Origin: Clostridiales bacterium
Lineage (GTDB): Bacteria > Bacillota > Clostridia > Christensenellales > Aristaeellaceae
Length of the DNA stretch: 64,000 nt
Direction: 5' to 3'
Assembly: GCA_015056255.1 (NCBI GenBank)
Contig: SVGP01000009.1
Coordinates: 1-64,000 of the forward strand
Numbering within the stretch: the first letter of the stretch is position 1; each line of letters opens with the position of its first letter. The notes beneath the pieces are model-generated. The model did no database searches. It was given only the letters and a program-made list of their open reading frames with translations, and was not told the DNA's origin. Position numbers and translations under genes: made by a program. Below are positions 31,155 to 38,925 of the stretch, piece after piece.

Positions 31155-32414
31155 TTATTCCATTCCCGCCAGATATTCCTCCGCCATGTGGATGGCCACC
31201 GCGCCGTCGGATACTGCGGTTACCACCTGACGAAGAAGCTTCGTCCTCACGTCGCCCACGGCGTATACGCCGGGGAGGTTGGTTTCGGTGGTTTCGGAGG
31301 CGATGATGTAGCCGTTTTCGTCCAGCGCGAGCTGATCTTTAAGAAGCTCCGTTGCGGGTTTTCTTCCGATGCTTACAAACATGCCGTCTACGGGAATTTC
31401 GGTCTCTTCACCGGTTCTTATGTCCTTTATGCGAAGGCCGGTCAGGCTGTCGCCGTGAATGAGTTCGGTTACCGCGCTGTTCCATTTAAATTCCACATTT
31501 TCGGCCTTCAAAAGCGGCTCGTGGTAGACCTTGGTTGCGCGAAGCTGGTCGCGGCGATGGACGAGGATGACCTTTTCGCAGATTCTGCTTAACAAAAGCG
31601 CGTCCGCCGCTGCAGAATTGCCGCCGCCGATGACAGCCACGGTTTTTCCCTTATAGAGCATGCCGTCGCAGGCCGCGCAGTAGGCAACGCCCAGGCCTGT
31701 AAGGGCCTTCTCGTTTTCAAGGCCGAGCTCTCTCGGATTTGCGCCGGTTGCGATTACGACGGTTTTGGAAAAAAACGTGCCTTCGCTGGTTTCGATTACC
31801 TTCGGGTTTGCTTTCAGGTCGACCTTCTGAACGTCCGCGCTTACGGATTTTGCACCGAAACGCTCGGCCTGATTTTTCATAAGCTCGCCCAGCTCGAATC
31901 CGCCGACGCCGTCCGGAAAGCCCGGATAGTTGTCAATCTGATGGGTGAGCGCCATCTGGCCGCCTGCAGACAGGCGCTCAAGAACAACGACGTCCATGCC
32001 TGCGCGGGCTGCGTACAGGGCTGCGGTATAGCCGCCGGGGCCGCCGCCGATAATCGCCATATCGAACACATGCGCATGATCGGCCTTTTCCTTTTTGGGC
32101 AGAATATCCTTTAAAAATTCCTCGATGTCCGCCTTCGCCGGAGGCTCCACGATCTGGCCGATGGGCACGCCGTTTTCGTACAGACGGATGGTTGGAATTC
32201 TTCTGATGTCCTCCCGCTGGCGGATGCCCTCGAATTCGTCCACGTTCAGTTTGACCACTTCTACGCGTCCATTCAGCTCATCCGCGATTTCGTCATATGC
32301 GCCTTCAATGCGCCTGCAGTCGCCGCACCACGGCGCCCAGAAGTCGGCGAGCACCAATTTTTTGCTCGCAATCAGCTCATGAAGCGTTTTTTCGTCTATG
32401 TGTCTGGCTGCCAT
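31155..32414 (-). CDS. Thioredoxin-thioredoxin reductase fusion
   Basis: This 419-residue protein has an N-terminal thioredoxin fold (residues 1-105) fused to an NADPH-dependent thioredoxin reductase. The thioredoxin active site is WCGDC within FWAPWCGDCRRIE rather than WCGPC. The reductase part has the FAD motif IIGGGPGGYTAALYAARAG, the redox CAACDG, the NADPH motif IGGGNSAAADA and the C-terminal YAVGDVR. It is a self-contained system for reducing protein disulfides or peroxidases. The domain order is opposite to the known mycobacterial fusion. AGGAG lies upstream of the ATG. No peroxiredoxin gene is adjacent. Confidence 0.93.
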   Translation of the reverse strand: MAARHIDEKTLHELIASKKLVLADFWAPWCGDCRRIEGAYDEIADELNGRVEVVKLNVDEFEGIRQREDIRRIPTIRLYENGVPIGQIVEPPAKADIEEFLKDILPKKEKADHAHVFDMAIIGGGPGGYTAALYAARAGMDVVVLERLSAGGQMALTHQIDNYPGFPDGVGGFELGELMKNQAERFGAKSVSADVQKVDLKANPKVIETSEGTFFSKTVVIATGANPRELGLENEKALTGLGVAYCAACDGMLYKGKTVAVIGGGNSAAADALLLSRICEKVILVHRRDQLRATKVYHEPLLKAENVEFKWNSAVTELIHGDSLTGLRIKDIRTGEETEIPVDGMFVSIGRKPATELLKDQLALDENGYIIASETTETNLPGVYAVGDVRTKLLRQVVTAVSDGAVAIHMAEEYLAGME

Positions 32415-32483
32415 AAAAACAGCTCCTTTCCTCGTTTTCTGAATTCATTATGCCACAAAGGAGGGAAAGATTCCGTGATAATA

Positions 32484-32960
32484 TCACAGGGCTTTGAAAA
32501 TCTCCTTCTCGTTCAAAACCGCTTCCGTGAGCGTGTTTCCAGTGTATCGCAGCTTGAGGGAGAAAAACGGGATGTCCTGATCCATGAGCCTTAAGAAAAT
32601 CTTGTCGCCCTCCCAGATGGGCAGGGACAAAAGCCGCTCCTTTTCAATCCAGTCAAGCTCGCCCTCGTCGCACGTTTTGATGTCGCCAGAAAAGGCTGTG
32701 GACTTAAAAAGATGCATCTGTTCCGCCGGATATTTGTCCGACACAAAGGTCACGATGCCGCGATAGAAAAGGTTGTGGAGCGTAAGCCCCGTTTCCTCCA
32801 TGGTTTCGCGCCGGGCGCATTCTTCAGGGGTTTCGCCCTCCTCGAATTTGCCGCCAACGCCGATCCACTTGTCCTTATTGGTGTCGTTTTCCTTGCGCGT
32901 TCTGTGCAGCATCAGGTATTTTTCGTCTTTTTCGATGTAGATGACGGATGAAAGAATCAT
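32484..32960 (-). CDS. Nudix hydrolase (MutT-like)
   Basis: The 158-residue enzyme cleaves nucleoside diphosphate-linked compounds. The Nudix box is complete: GGKFEEGETPEECARRETM and then EETGL, giving G-x5-E-x7-R-E-x2-E-E-x-G-U. The sequence family resembles the 8-oxo-dGTP diphosphatase-like group. The ATG overlaps the stop of the fucosidase gene by four bases (ATGA), so it is translated from the fucosidase transcript. The last 20 residues are variable. Confidence 0.9.
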   Translation of the reverse strand: MILSSVIYIEKDEKYLMLHRTRKENDTNKDKWIGVGGKFEEGETPEECARRETMEETGLTLHNLFYRGIVTFVSDKYPAEQMHLFKSTAFSGDIKTCDEGELDWIEKERLLSLPIWEGDKIFLRLMDQDIPFFSLKLRYTGNTLTEAVLNEKEIFKAL

Positions 32961-34339
32961 GAATGTATGTCCTCGTACGCTTCAAATTTTCGTAGGATCA
33001 CTTCGCCGCGCGCGGCTTTTACTTTAAGCTTCAAAGCCGTAGGCAGTGCTCTTCCCGTGGCAATTAAGGGATTCTGAAGGGCGAAGGGATCGTACAGAGG
33101 GCAGATTTTGCGGTTTCCGACGGCGGTTCCCTGAAAAACCGGGAAGTCGCGACCGCCCTTGTTTTCCATATAAATGCTGAACGATTCAATTCTCTGGCCC
33201 TTTGAAATATCCTCTTCAAGCACCACATACTTGATCGCCTTTTCGCCGTCAAAGGTCAGCGTGTACTCCGGCTGCATGTCGCTTCCGCCCGTTTTATCCA
33301 TTCTGACCCCGGCGGGCTTTGAAAACTCACTCTCAATGAGAGCTCCAAATTCGTGAAGTCTTTTTACGTCCCGTTCGTCAAGAAGGCCTTCCGTGGTCGG
33401 GGGAATGTTCAAATGCAGAGAGGCGTTTCCGCCGACGGAGGTCAGATAGATTTTAAAAAGCGTATCCAGGCTCTTGGGCTCTTCGTCCTTGTGCCAGAAC
33501 CAGCCTCTTCGGATGGAGGTATCGATTTCGCTCGGGCAGAAGGTGAGGCCCTTGGAATAGAGGATGGTGGAAAGCGAGCCGATTTCATCATCCGTGTTGT
33601 AAAGGAAATTAAGATCGCCATTTTCCGCCAGCGGACCTTCCCCGGTCTGCACCTCGGCGTAGTGGCAAAGCTCCTTTGGGCAAACCGCCCACTCGCTGTG
33701 ACGCGCCTTTCCCGCTTCGTTCCCGACCCATCTCACGTCCGGGCCGCCGTCGTTGAAGATGACGGCATCCGGCTGGTATCTACGGATGGTTTCAATGTAG
33801 CGCGGAAAATCGTATTTCTGAACCTTGCCGTTCGGCCCCTCGCCGCACGCACCGTCAAAAAAGATGTAGAAAATTTCGCCGTATTCGGTCAGAAGCTCAG
33901 TCAGCTGATTTACAAAATAATCGTTGTACGCATCCGTTCCGTAAAGAGCGCTGTTTCTGTCCCATGGGGAAAGATAAATGCCGAATTTAAGGCCATACCT
34001 TCTGCACGCATCGGACACCATTTTCACAACGTCGCCCTTGAACGGGCTGTTTTTGACCGAGTGCTCGGTATATTTGCTCGGCCAGAGGCAGAATCCGTCG
34101 TGATGCTTGCACGTTAAGACCACGCCCTTAAATCCTGCCGCCTTGATGGCTTCGCACCACTGGTCGCAGTTGAGCTTCTCGGGATGAAAAATCGCAGGAT
34201 CCTCGTTTCCAAGCCCCCACTCGCTGTCCGTAAACGTGTTTACGCCGAAATGGATAAACGCATACATATTCACGTCAAACCATTTTTTCTGTCGATCGCT
34301 CGGATGGACATTCGCCGCCTCCGAAAGAAATTTTTTCAT
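32957..34339 (-). CDS. Alpha-L-fucosidase, GH29
   Basis: This 460-residue enzyme belongs to family 29 retaining alpha-L-fucosidases that remove fucose from glycans such as mucins and blood-group structures. The barrel shows WFDVNMYAFIHFGVNTF, LTCKHHDGFCLWPS, GLKFGIYLSPWDRN, the nucleophile Asp in IFFDGACGEGPNG and PDAVIFNDGGPDVRWVGNE. No signal peptide, so it works in the cytosol. I chose the ATG at 34339 (MKKFLSEAAN); the longer in-frame start adds a hydrophobic/basic extension without a ribosome site. It is coupled to the Nudix gene. A length of 460 is normal for the shorter GH29-B type. Confidence 0.9.
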   Translation of the reverse strand: MKKFLSEAANVHPSDRQKKWFDVNMYAFIHFGVNTFTDSEWGLGNEDPAIFHPEKLNCDQWCEAIKAAGFKGVVLTCKHHDGFCLWPSKYTEHSVKNSPFKGDVVKMVSDACRRYGLKFGIYLSPWDRNSALYGTDAYNDYFVNQLTELLTEYGEIFYIFFDGACGEGPNGKVQKYDFPRYIETIRRYQPDAVIFNDGGPDVRWVGNEAGKARHSEWAVCPKELCHYAEVQTGEGPLAENGDLNFLYNTDDEIGSLSTILYSKGLTFCPSEIDTSIRRGWFWHKDEEPKSLDTLFKIYLTSVGGNASLHLNIPPTTEGLLDERDVKRLHEFGALIESEFSKPAGVRMDKTGGSDMQPEYTLTFDGEKAIKYVVLEEDISKGQRIESFSIYMENKGGRDFPVFQGTAVGNRKICPLYDPFALQNPLIATGRALPTALKLKVKAARGEVILRKFEAYEDIHS

Positions 34340-34424
34340 TTTAAAGCACCGCCTTTGGTGTTTTTTTATATGAATAAGTATAACGGGGATAAGCATTTTT
34401 TGCAAGCGCGGAATGAAAGGGATG

Positions 34425-34445
34425 AAAAAAGCCCGCGGCGCGGGC
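34425..34445 (-). terminator. Terminator at the end of the immunity-gene array
   Basis: GCCCGCGGCGCGGGC forms a GC stem; on the minus strand six T follow. It stops transcripts from the small genes on the right before the fucosidase gene. Confidence 0.7.
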
Positions 34446-34546
34446 TGCGGGCGGAGCTTTGTGTGGGTATTCAAGGTTAAATCATAATACTGCCGCCTAA
34501 TTCACTGATCATTTGGATATATCAGAGGAACCGTCCCTCTGATATA
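34444..34546. repeat. 103-base direct repeat, left copy
   Basis: This stretch is identical to 38222-38324 except for one base. It contains the CAGAGGAAC/GTCCCTCTG hairpin at its right end. The two copies bracket the immunity-gene array. Confidence 0.85.
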
Positions 34547-34550
34547 TATT

Positions 34551-34612
34551 TTGCATAAAAAGTATACCATATCCCGAAAAACGTGTCTACCGCATTACCG
34601 GAGGAATTGAAA
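34551..34612. repeat. Decayed RHS-derived spacer, copy E
   Basis: TACCATATCCCG and GTCTACC-CATTACCGGAGGAATTG align with the minus-strand RHS coding segment at 42738-42826, with substitutions and stop codons. The hairpin terminator at 34610-34636 follows. Confidence 0.5.
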
Positions 34613-34636
34613 AGCCCACAGCGCGAGGCTGTGGGC
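34610..34636 (-). terminator. Terminator after the DUF2019 gene
   Basis: GCCCACAGC and GCTGTGGGC pair around a short loop; on the minus strand TTTT follows. It lies about 25 bases past the stop of the DUF2019 gene. Confidence 0.65.
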
Positions 34637-34661
34637 AATGCTTTTGTTCGAGTGTTAAGTG

Positions 34662-35009
34662 TTAAAGCAAGGAACCATCTTTGTATAGTTGCAATACCAT
34701 TTTTGCTGAAAAAGAGATCGTCGAATCGCCTGAATCATCTCTTATTTTTTCTAAAGTAACAATGGCTTGTTCGACCAGAATATTGATTTTCAGGCAGAAG
34801 GTAGCGGCATGCACTTTTACTCTGTCATCTTCGTGATTGAGCAGCTTATACCATATCTCTTCACTAACATTTTGCCTCATTTCATCCTGCATGCTATAAA
34901 GCTTCTTAAAAGCTGCATTGTTTTTTTTCACCTTCTGTTTATCCGCATAGTCGTCTTTCTTACACCCTTGTAACGACAGATCCACAAATGTATTATAATA
35001 ATCCTTCAT
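34662..35009 (-). CDS. DUF2019-like immunity candidate
   Basis: This 115-residue helical protein has MKDYYNTFVDLSLQGCK at the start and the segment LLNHEDDRVKVHAATFCLKIN, the diagnostic Val-x-x-His-Ala-Ala pattern of DUF2019 HEAT-like proteins, which are frequent in polymorphic-toxin immunity loci. No membrane segment or signal. The in-frame start at 35009 was chosen for its ribosome-site context and the family's starting sequence. It lies last in a minus-strand array of small genes downstream of an RHS toxin; likely an immunity protein for a lost or distant toxin. Confidence 0.7.
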   Translation of the reverse strand: MKDYYNTFVDLSLQGCKKDDYADKQKVKKNNAAFKKLYSMQDEMRQNVSEEIWYKLLNHEDDRVKVHAATFCLKINILVEQAIVTLEKIRDDSGDSTISFSAKMVLQLYKDGSLL

Positions 35010-35111
35010 AAATACCTCACCTAAACATTTCAATAACACCTATATCAAGAGGACGGTTCCTCTGATATATTCTTAATTGTAAAACAAAGGACAGTTCACA
35101 GATCCATGATT

Positions 35112-35210
35112 TAAGCGGTTGGAATTGTCGTATTCGTTACACCATAAATATACCGTATCCCGCCCAATCTGTCTACCATGCTGCCGGAGAAAAGGACGAA
35201 ATCGGTGATC
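35112..35210. repeat. Decayed RHS-derived spacer, copy D
   Basis: It joins two pieces of RHS coding sequence: CGGTTGGAATTGTCGTATTC, also in the RHS gene at about 41200-41220 (Tyr-Asp-Asn-Ser-Asn-Arg), and the TACCGTATCCCG...GTCTACCATGCTGCCGGAG type of segment. An AAAAAGCCCACAG...CTGTGGGCT hairpin follows. Confidence 0.5.
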
Positions 35211-35279
35211 AGGGGACGGAAAAAGCCCACAGCTCGTGGGCTGTGGGCTGAGCTTTTGTGAGGATGCTGTCGATGTCGA

Positions 35280-35819
35280 TCAGTGATCCGTCTCCCGATT
35301 CATTTGGATAGAATAATATCCATAGTCGTTCATTTGCACTTGGTCATAATCTACACTCATGCGAAAAGACACAGGCGGTTCTCCGATACAATGCGAGAAA
35401 TGAGGATAAACATTCATATGCGCAGATGCAATATTCCAAAGCTTAGCCGCTTCTTCTTTCGTTACGATTGAGATATCTGGCGTATGCTGTAAGAAGAACT
35501 TATTATTACCGAGTATTTCAATGTCATGGAATACTTTCGTATCTCTAAGGCGTCCTATTCCGCCCAACGCCTGAACCTGCTTATCGGTCAGGCACATTCC
35601 CCACGCAATATCCGGGAGATAATTGGAAAATCCCGGAAAGAACATCTGGTTTCCAGTGAAAACCGCTCTGGGCCTTAATTCACAAGTGTCCATCTTCATG
35701 CACCCTGTGCTGTATTCAAACGATTCACAAAGGGTACTCAGTCTCTTTTTCCATGCAGATTGCAGTGTAAACGGCTGCCCCATTGCATCCAGCATGAAAC
35801 GCGGAATGGAAACATCCAC
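35280..35819 (-). CDS. Unknown protein, probably broken at its 5' end
   Basis: The 179 residues show no known domain (WGMCLTDKQVQALGG and VTKEEAAKLWNIASAHMN are its most regular parts). No ribosome site precedes the nominal GTG. The same frame stays open upstream to about 35922 and reads naturally (AYIDELLKDVDIA, DEPKPYYFHR), but contains no start. It therefore looks like the second half of a gene whose start has been lost or shifted; the ORF just upstream (35900-36211) may be the first half. It fits the array of immunity-like genes, so an immunity role is plausible. Confidence 0.5.
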   Translation of the reverse strand: MDVSIPRFMLDAMGQPFTLQSAWKKRLSTLCESFEYSTGCMKMDTCELRPRAVFTGNQMFFPGFSNYLPDIAWGMCLTDKQVQALGGIGRLRDTKVFHDIEILGNNKFFLQHTPDISIVTKEEAAKLWNIASAHMNVYPHFSHCIGEPPVSFRMSVDYDQVQMNDYGYYSIQMNRETDH

Positions 35820-35899
35820 CCGATGAAAATAATACGGCTTAGGTTCATCGGAATCAGCAGGGGCTATATCGACGTCTTTTAGAAGCTCATCAATATATG

Positions 35900-36211
35900 C
35901 TATATAGGATCGTTTCTCTGCTCAAATACATGCTTTACTCGCAATAGTTTGTAGTCACTATCCAATTCGTATACTAGATAGTTCTTTCGTTTCGTCTTGA
36001 ACGCTAGTTTTCGCGAGTTCTTTGACACAATAGGACCTGGAGTAGCGGCTCCGATTCTGTAATCGTATGGACCATATAAAGTGTACACCGCCTCACGCGC
36101 CGCCAATTCTTCGTAATGGTCCAATGCATATTGTCTCGCTCGCCTTCCAGCGACCAGCATTTGTTTCAAATCTTCTATATTCAATTCGCTTATTGGCTTT
36201 TCGTTAAACAT
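35900..36211 (-). CDS. Small immunity-like protein, frame may be broken
   Basis: This 103-residue protein starts MFNEKPISELNIEDLKQML and includes LVYELDSDYKLLRVKHVF, a pattern typical of small immunity proteins where a Lys-His-Val-Phe strand is followed by more sequence. It stops shortly after that, at the point where the neighbouring frame opens. An AAAAGGAG sits before the ATG. Either it is complete and short, or it forms one gene with 35280-35922 separated by a frameshift near 35905. No membrane helices. Confidence 0.5.
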   Translation of the reverse strand: MFNEKPISELNIEDLKQMLVAGRRARQYALDHYEELAAREAVYTLYGPYDYRIGAATPGPIVSKNSRKLAFKTKRKNYLVYELDSDYKLLRVKHVFEQRNDPI

Positions 36212-36310
36212 GTATTCTCCTTTTTTCAATATTACTTTTTATATCAGAGGGACGGTTCCTTTGATATATCCTTAATTATGAATCAAAGGACAGTTCACTA
36301 ATCAATGATT

Positions 36311-36411
36311 CAAACGGTTGGAATTGTCGCATTCGTTATATTATAAATATATCATATCCCGCAAAATCTGTCTACCACGCCGATGGAGGAAAGGACAAAA
36401 TCGGCGGTCAG
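36311..36411. repeat. Decayed RHS-derived spacer, copy C
   Basis: It contains ACGGTTGGAATTGTCGCATT and ATATCATATCCCG...GTCTACCACGCCGATGGAGGA, both degenerate forms of RHS gene segments, in the same order as spacer D. Confidence 0.5.
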
Positions 36412-36437
36412 GGAAACGAAAAACCGCTTCTGCTCCT

Positions 36438-37253
36438 TTATATTTCAATACAGGACCAGGTAAAACCTATCGGTATTGAATTTGAATAATTGAAGGTGAT
36501 TGCATGAATTCGGTTATCAATCATTGCAATGGCGCTTTTAACGGATGCTTTTCCAGGCAGATCACATTGCGAAACGATTTTGCCATCTGATAAATCTACA
36601 CACACCAGTTGTGAACGCTTCTCTCTTCTCAGGACATAGCACAGATTGTCAACCTGAATAATCCGCTGCGTTCCACCGGTCTTTATTGAAGCCAGAGGAA
36701 CACCGGTGTTTATATCCAGCACATAAAAATATCCGCCTTGTCCTGCCGTGCCGAAAAACAGCCGATCCTTCCAGCGCATCATATCCGTATAAAGGTATGC
36801 TCTGCCAGTGAATTCCCACAATTTCTCGTTTTCCTTCATACAGACATACCCACTGTTTCCTTTATGCAGAATGGTGTATTCTCCGAGAGATTGCGGAGAT
36901 TCCACATAAAAAATATCTGGTTTAATACGTTGTCTGTACTCCATACGAACATGATCAGGAATATCATGAGTGAGTTTATCGTTTTTCAGATTCAAACCCA
37001 ATTCATTGGAAAATAATAAAAAGGCTTCATTTGGTGTTTCAATCACAGTCCATTTATCTGGAAGTGGAAGATCCTCACTACGGCAACAAGGACATAATAA
37101 TCGTAACTCAGTATCTTCCTCCGAGATCGTTAATAAGTTACTGATGTTCATGAAGATGAAAGCAACTTTGTTTTCCTGTTTTGTAAACACACCATAGCAC
37201 ATGGGTTCCCACAAACCTTCGATTTGAAACTGCTTGTTCCATAGAATCTTCAT
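36438..37253 (-). CDS. Predicted beta-propeller-like immunity candidate
   Basis: The 271-residue protein has no signal peptide. Repeated strands such as RLFFGTAGQGGYFYVLDINTG and SQLVCVDLSDGKIVSQCD are of the PQQ/WD-like propeller type, and an early CPCCRSEDLPLPDKW looks like a metal site. It lies in the minus-strand array between RHS-derived spacers, so an immunity function is the likely context. No exact family was recognised. It has no visible promoter of its own; ATG with a weak GA-rich site upstream. Confidence 0.6.
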   Translation of the reverse strand: MKILWNKQFQIEGLWEPMCYGVFTKQENKVAFIFMNISNLLTISEEDTELRLLCPCCRSEDLPLPDKWTVIETPNEAFLLFSNELGLNLKNDKLTHDIPDHVRMEYRQRIKPDIFYVESPQSLGEYTILHKGNSGYVCMKENEKLWEFTGRAYLYTDMMRWKDRLFFGTAGQGGYFYVLDINTGVPLASIKTGGTQRIIQVDNLCYVLRREKRSQLVCVDLSDGKIVSQCDLPGKASVKSAIAMIDNRIHAITFNYSNSIPIGFTWSCIEI

Positions 37254-37362
37254 TCAATGATTCTCCTCCCAAGGGACAATCGGATAAAAGTGTACTGATG
37301 GGTTAGCGGCTAATATCAGAGGAACAGTCCCTTTGATATATGAATCAGGGATGATTTGCTGG

Positions 37363-37710
37363 TTATACGACAAACCTGCTCTTCCACGGATCCTTTCGAT
37401 ACACATATACGGTAACAAAATCTCCTTCGTTCAGAACAGATCTACTGACGCTGCACTGTTCCAGCGTGTACGATCGAGCCATGTATTCAAACGACACCGT
37501 TGTTCTCCAGACAAGGGAGCTTTTTGGATCAAGCGGTCCTTTCCGCTCCACTTTCCTGACCTTGCCGGTTACCATGATACCTTCGCGCATGATCTGCCGG
37601 TAACGTGTGCTTTCCTGTTTATCAAGGAATTCAGCAACGGCTATGATTCCGGCTGCGATCAGGATCACGATTACAGTAAATAAAATTGCTTCCGTATTCA
37701 CATTGTTCAT
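37363..37710 (-). CDS. Membrane-anchored small protein, DUF3592-like
   Basis: This 115-residue protein has one N-terminal membrane helix (ILFTVIVILIAAGIIAVAEF) followed by a soluble beta-rich domain with MVTGKVRKVERK, WRTTVSFEYMARSYT and GDFVTVYVYRKDPWKSRF, an arrangement like DUF3592 proteins. In this place it may protect against a membrane-active toxin. AAGGAG is close to the ATG, with unusually short spacing of two bases, so a later start is possible. The upstream side carries inverted repeats but no promoter that I can name. Confidence 0.65.
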   Translation of the reverse strand: MNNVNTEAILFTVIVILIAAGIIAVAEFLDKQESTRYRQIMREGIMVTGKVRKVERKGPLDPKSSLVWRTTVSFEYMARSYTLEQCSVSRSVLNEGDFVTVYVYRKDPWKSRFVV

Positions 37711-37900
37711 TCTCCTTGTATGGAACGGCCTATGTGCCGTTCCTAAAACATACTTATAAGATAGCACTACGATGCTGAAAGAATCATTTTTGTTTGTATG
37801 TCGGAGGGACGGTTCCTTTGATATATTTTATGAATTGTGAATAGTAGGTCGGTTCTCCAATTCACACTTTTGTTGTCGTTTCCGCCTAAAACTGCAATCC

Positions 37901-37979
37901 ACCTTGTAGGGAACGGTCCTGTGCCGTTCCTAAACATTTTTTAAAGATAGTCCGGAATGGCACAGGACCATTCCCTACG
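37901..37979. repeat. Imperfect inverted repeat
   Basis: GTAGGGAACGGTCCTGTGCC and the inverted GGCACAGGACCATTCCCTAC flank about 35 bases. A shorter half (GAACGGC-TATGTGCCGTTC) is at 37722-37743. These resemble small palindromic intergenic elements rather than att sites. Confidence 0.55.
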
Positions 37980-38007
37980 GATTCTTTCGGGATTATTGTT
38001 GAATCAA

Positions 38008-38080
38008 GCATATTTTGTATCATAAATATATCATATCCCGCTTAATCTGTCTACCATGCTGCCGGAGGAAGGACGAAATC
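38008..38080. repeat. Decayed RHS-derived spacer, copy B
   Basis: ATATCATATCCCG...GTCTACCATGCTGCCGGAGGA aligns with the RHS coding segment at 42738-42826 but with several changes and stops. A GCCCGCAGC...GCTGCGG hairpin follows at about 38101-38120. Confidence 0.5.
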
Positions 38081-38221
38081 GATGATCAGAGGACAGAAAA
38101 GCCCGCAGCACGTGGCTGCGGACGGTGCTTTTGTGTGAGCATTCAAGGTTGAAGCATAATACTGTCTCTAAATTCACTGATCAATTGTATATATCAGAGG
38201 AACCGTCCCCTTGATATACGT

Positions 38222-38324
38222 GCTGCGGGCGGAGCTTTGTGTGGGTATTCAAGGTTAAATCATAATACTGCCGCCTAATTCACTGATCAATTGGATATAT
38301 CAGAGGAACCGTCCCTCTGATATA
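38222..38324. repeat. 103-base direct repeat, right copy
   Basis: See the left copy at 34444-34546: one mismatch in 103. Its CAGAGGAAC/GTCCCTCTG hairpin directly abuts the RHS-derived copy A. Confidence 0.85.
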
Positions 38325-38413
38325 CGATACCCGAGTCATATTTTGTACCGTAAGTGTACCACATCTCGTCGTTCGTGTCTACCACATTGCCGGAAGAATT
38401 GAAATGATAGGTG
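38325..38413 (-). repeat. RHS-derived spacer, copy A (best preserved)
   Basis: 89 bases align without gaps, at about 90 percent by eye, with the RHS coding sequence at 42738-42826; the translated minus strand still gives NSSGNVVDTNDEMWYTYGTK. It has no start codon or longer frame, so it is a fossil piece of an RHS gene, not a gene. Confidence 0.75.
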
Positions 38414-38544
38414 ATTTGAGGACGAAAATGCCCACGGCGCGAGCCGTGGGCTGTGCTTTTGTAGGGATGCTTAGGGGCGAATCAGGGAACAGTCCCCTGA
38501 TTTACACCGATCAAAAAAGTACTTTTTGATGGCTTGAGGGGTTA

Positions 38545-38907
38545 TTATATGTTATTGTGTCCGCCCTTCTTCTGAATCATACTTTTGATTTCATCCGAAA
38601 GTAATAAAATAGCGTGCCATGTCGGATTTGTTTTTACGGAGTCCACGTTCCACATACTTGTATTCTCCATACACCTAAATTTTTCATTCAATAATTGGCA
38701 TTTGGAATATATTTCAGGAGAGATATATCCGCAATCCAAAAGTCTGGATAAAGTCGTTTCGTGTAAAAAAGAAACGCAGTCACCATCAAACTCTTCAAAT
38801 AGGTAGTATTCTATATCCTGAGGCTTACAATTCAGAAGGAATGTTCCGCAATTTTCCAGTGTTCCCAGGAAATACTTGTATACTTGCGTATCGTCTATTG
38901 TATTCAT
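38545..38907 (-). CDS. Likely immunity protein of the RHS toxin
   Basis: The 120-residue helical protein (MNTIDDTQVYKYFLGTLENC; later TSMWNVDSVKTNPTWHAIL) has no recognised family, signal peptide or membrane helix. It starts 18 bases after the RHS stop on the same strand, the position always occupied by the cognate immunity gene of RHS toxins. AAGGATTTAGG precedes the ATG. Conserved Cys residues may bind a metal. The immunity role is an inference from position. Confidence 0.65.
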   Translation of the reverse strand: MNTIDDTQVYKYFLGTLENCGTFLLNCKPQDIEYYLFEEFDGDCVSFLHETTLSRLLDCGYISPEIYSKCQLLNEKFRCMENTSMWNVDSVKTNPTWHAILLLSDEIKSMIQKKGGHNNI

Positions 38908-38925
38908 CCTAAATCCTTCCCTTTT

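Noticed and set aside
34517-38324. CRISPR array
   Set aside because: The repeated hairpins are irregularly spaced by hundreds of bases, vary in sequence and lie between genes, with no spacer structure or cas genes.
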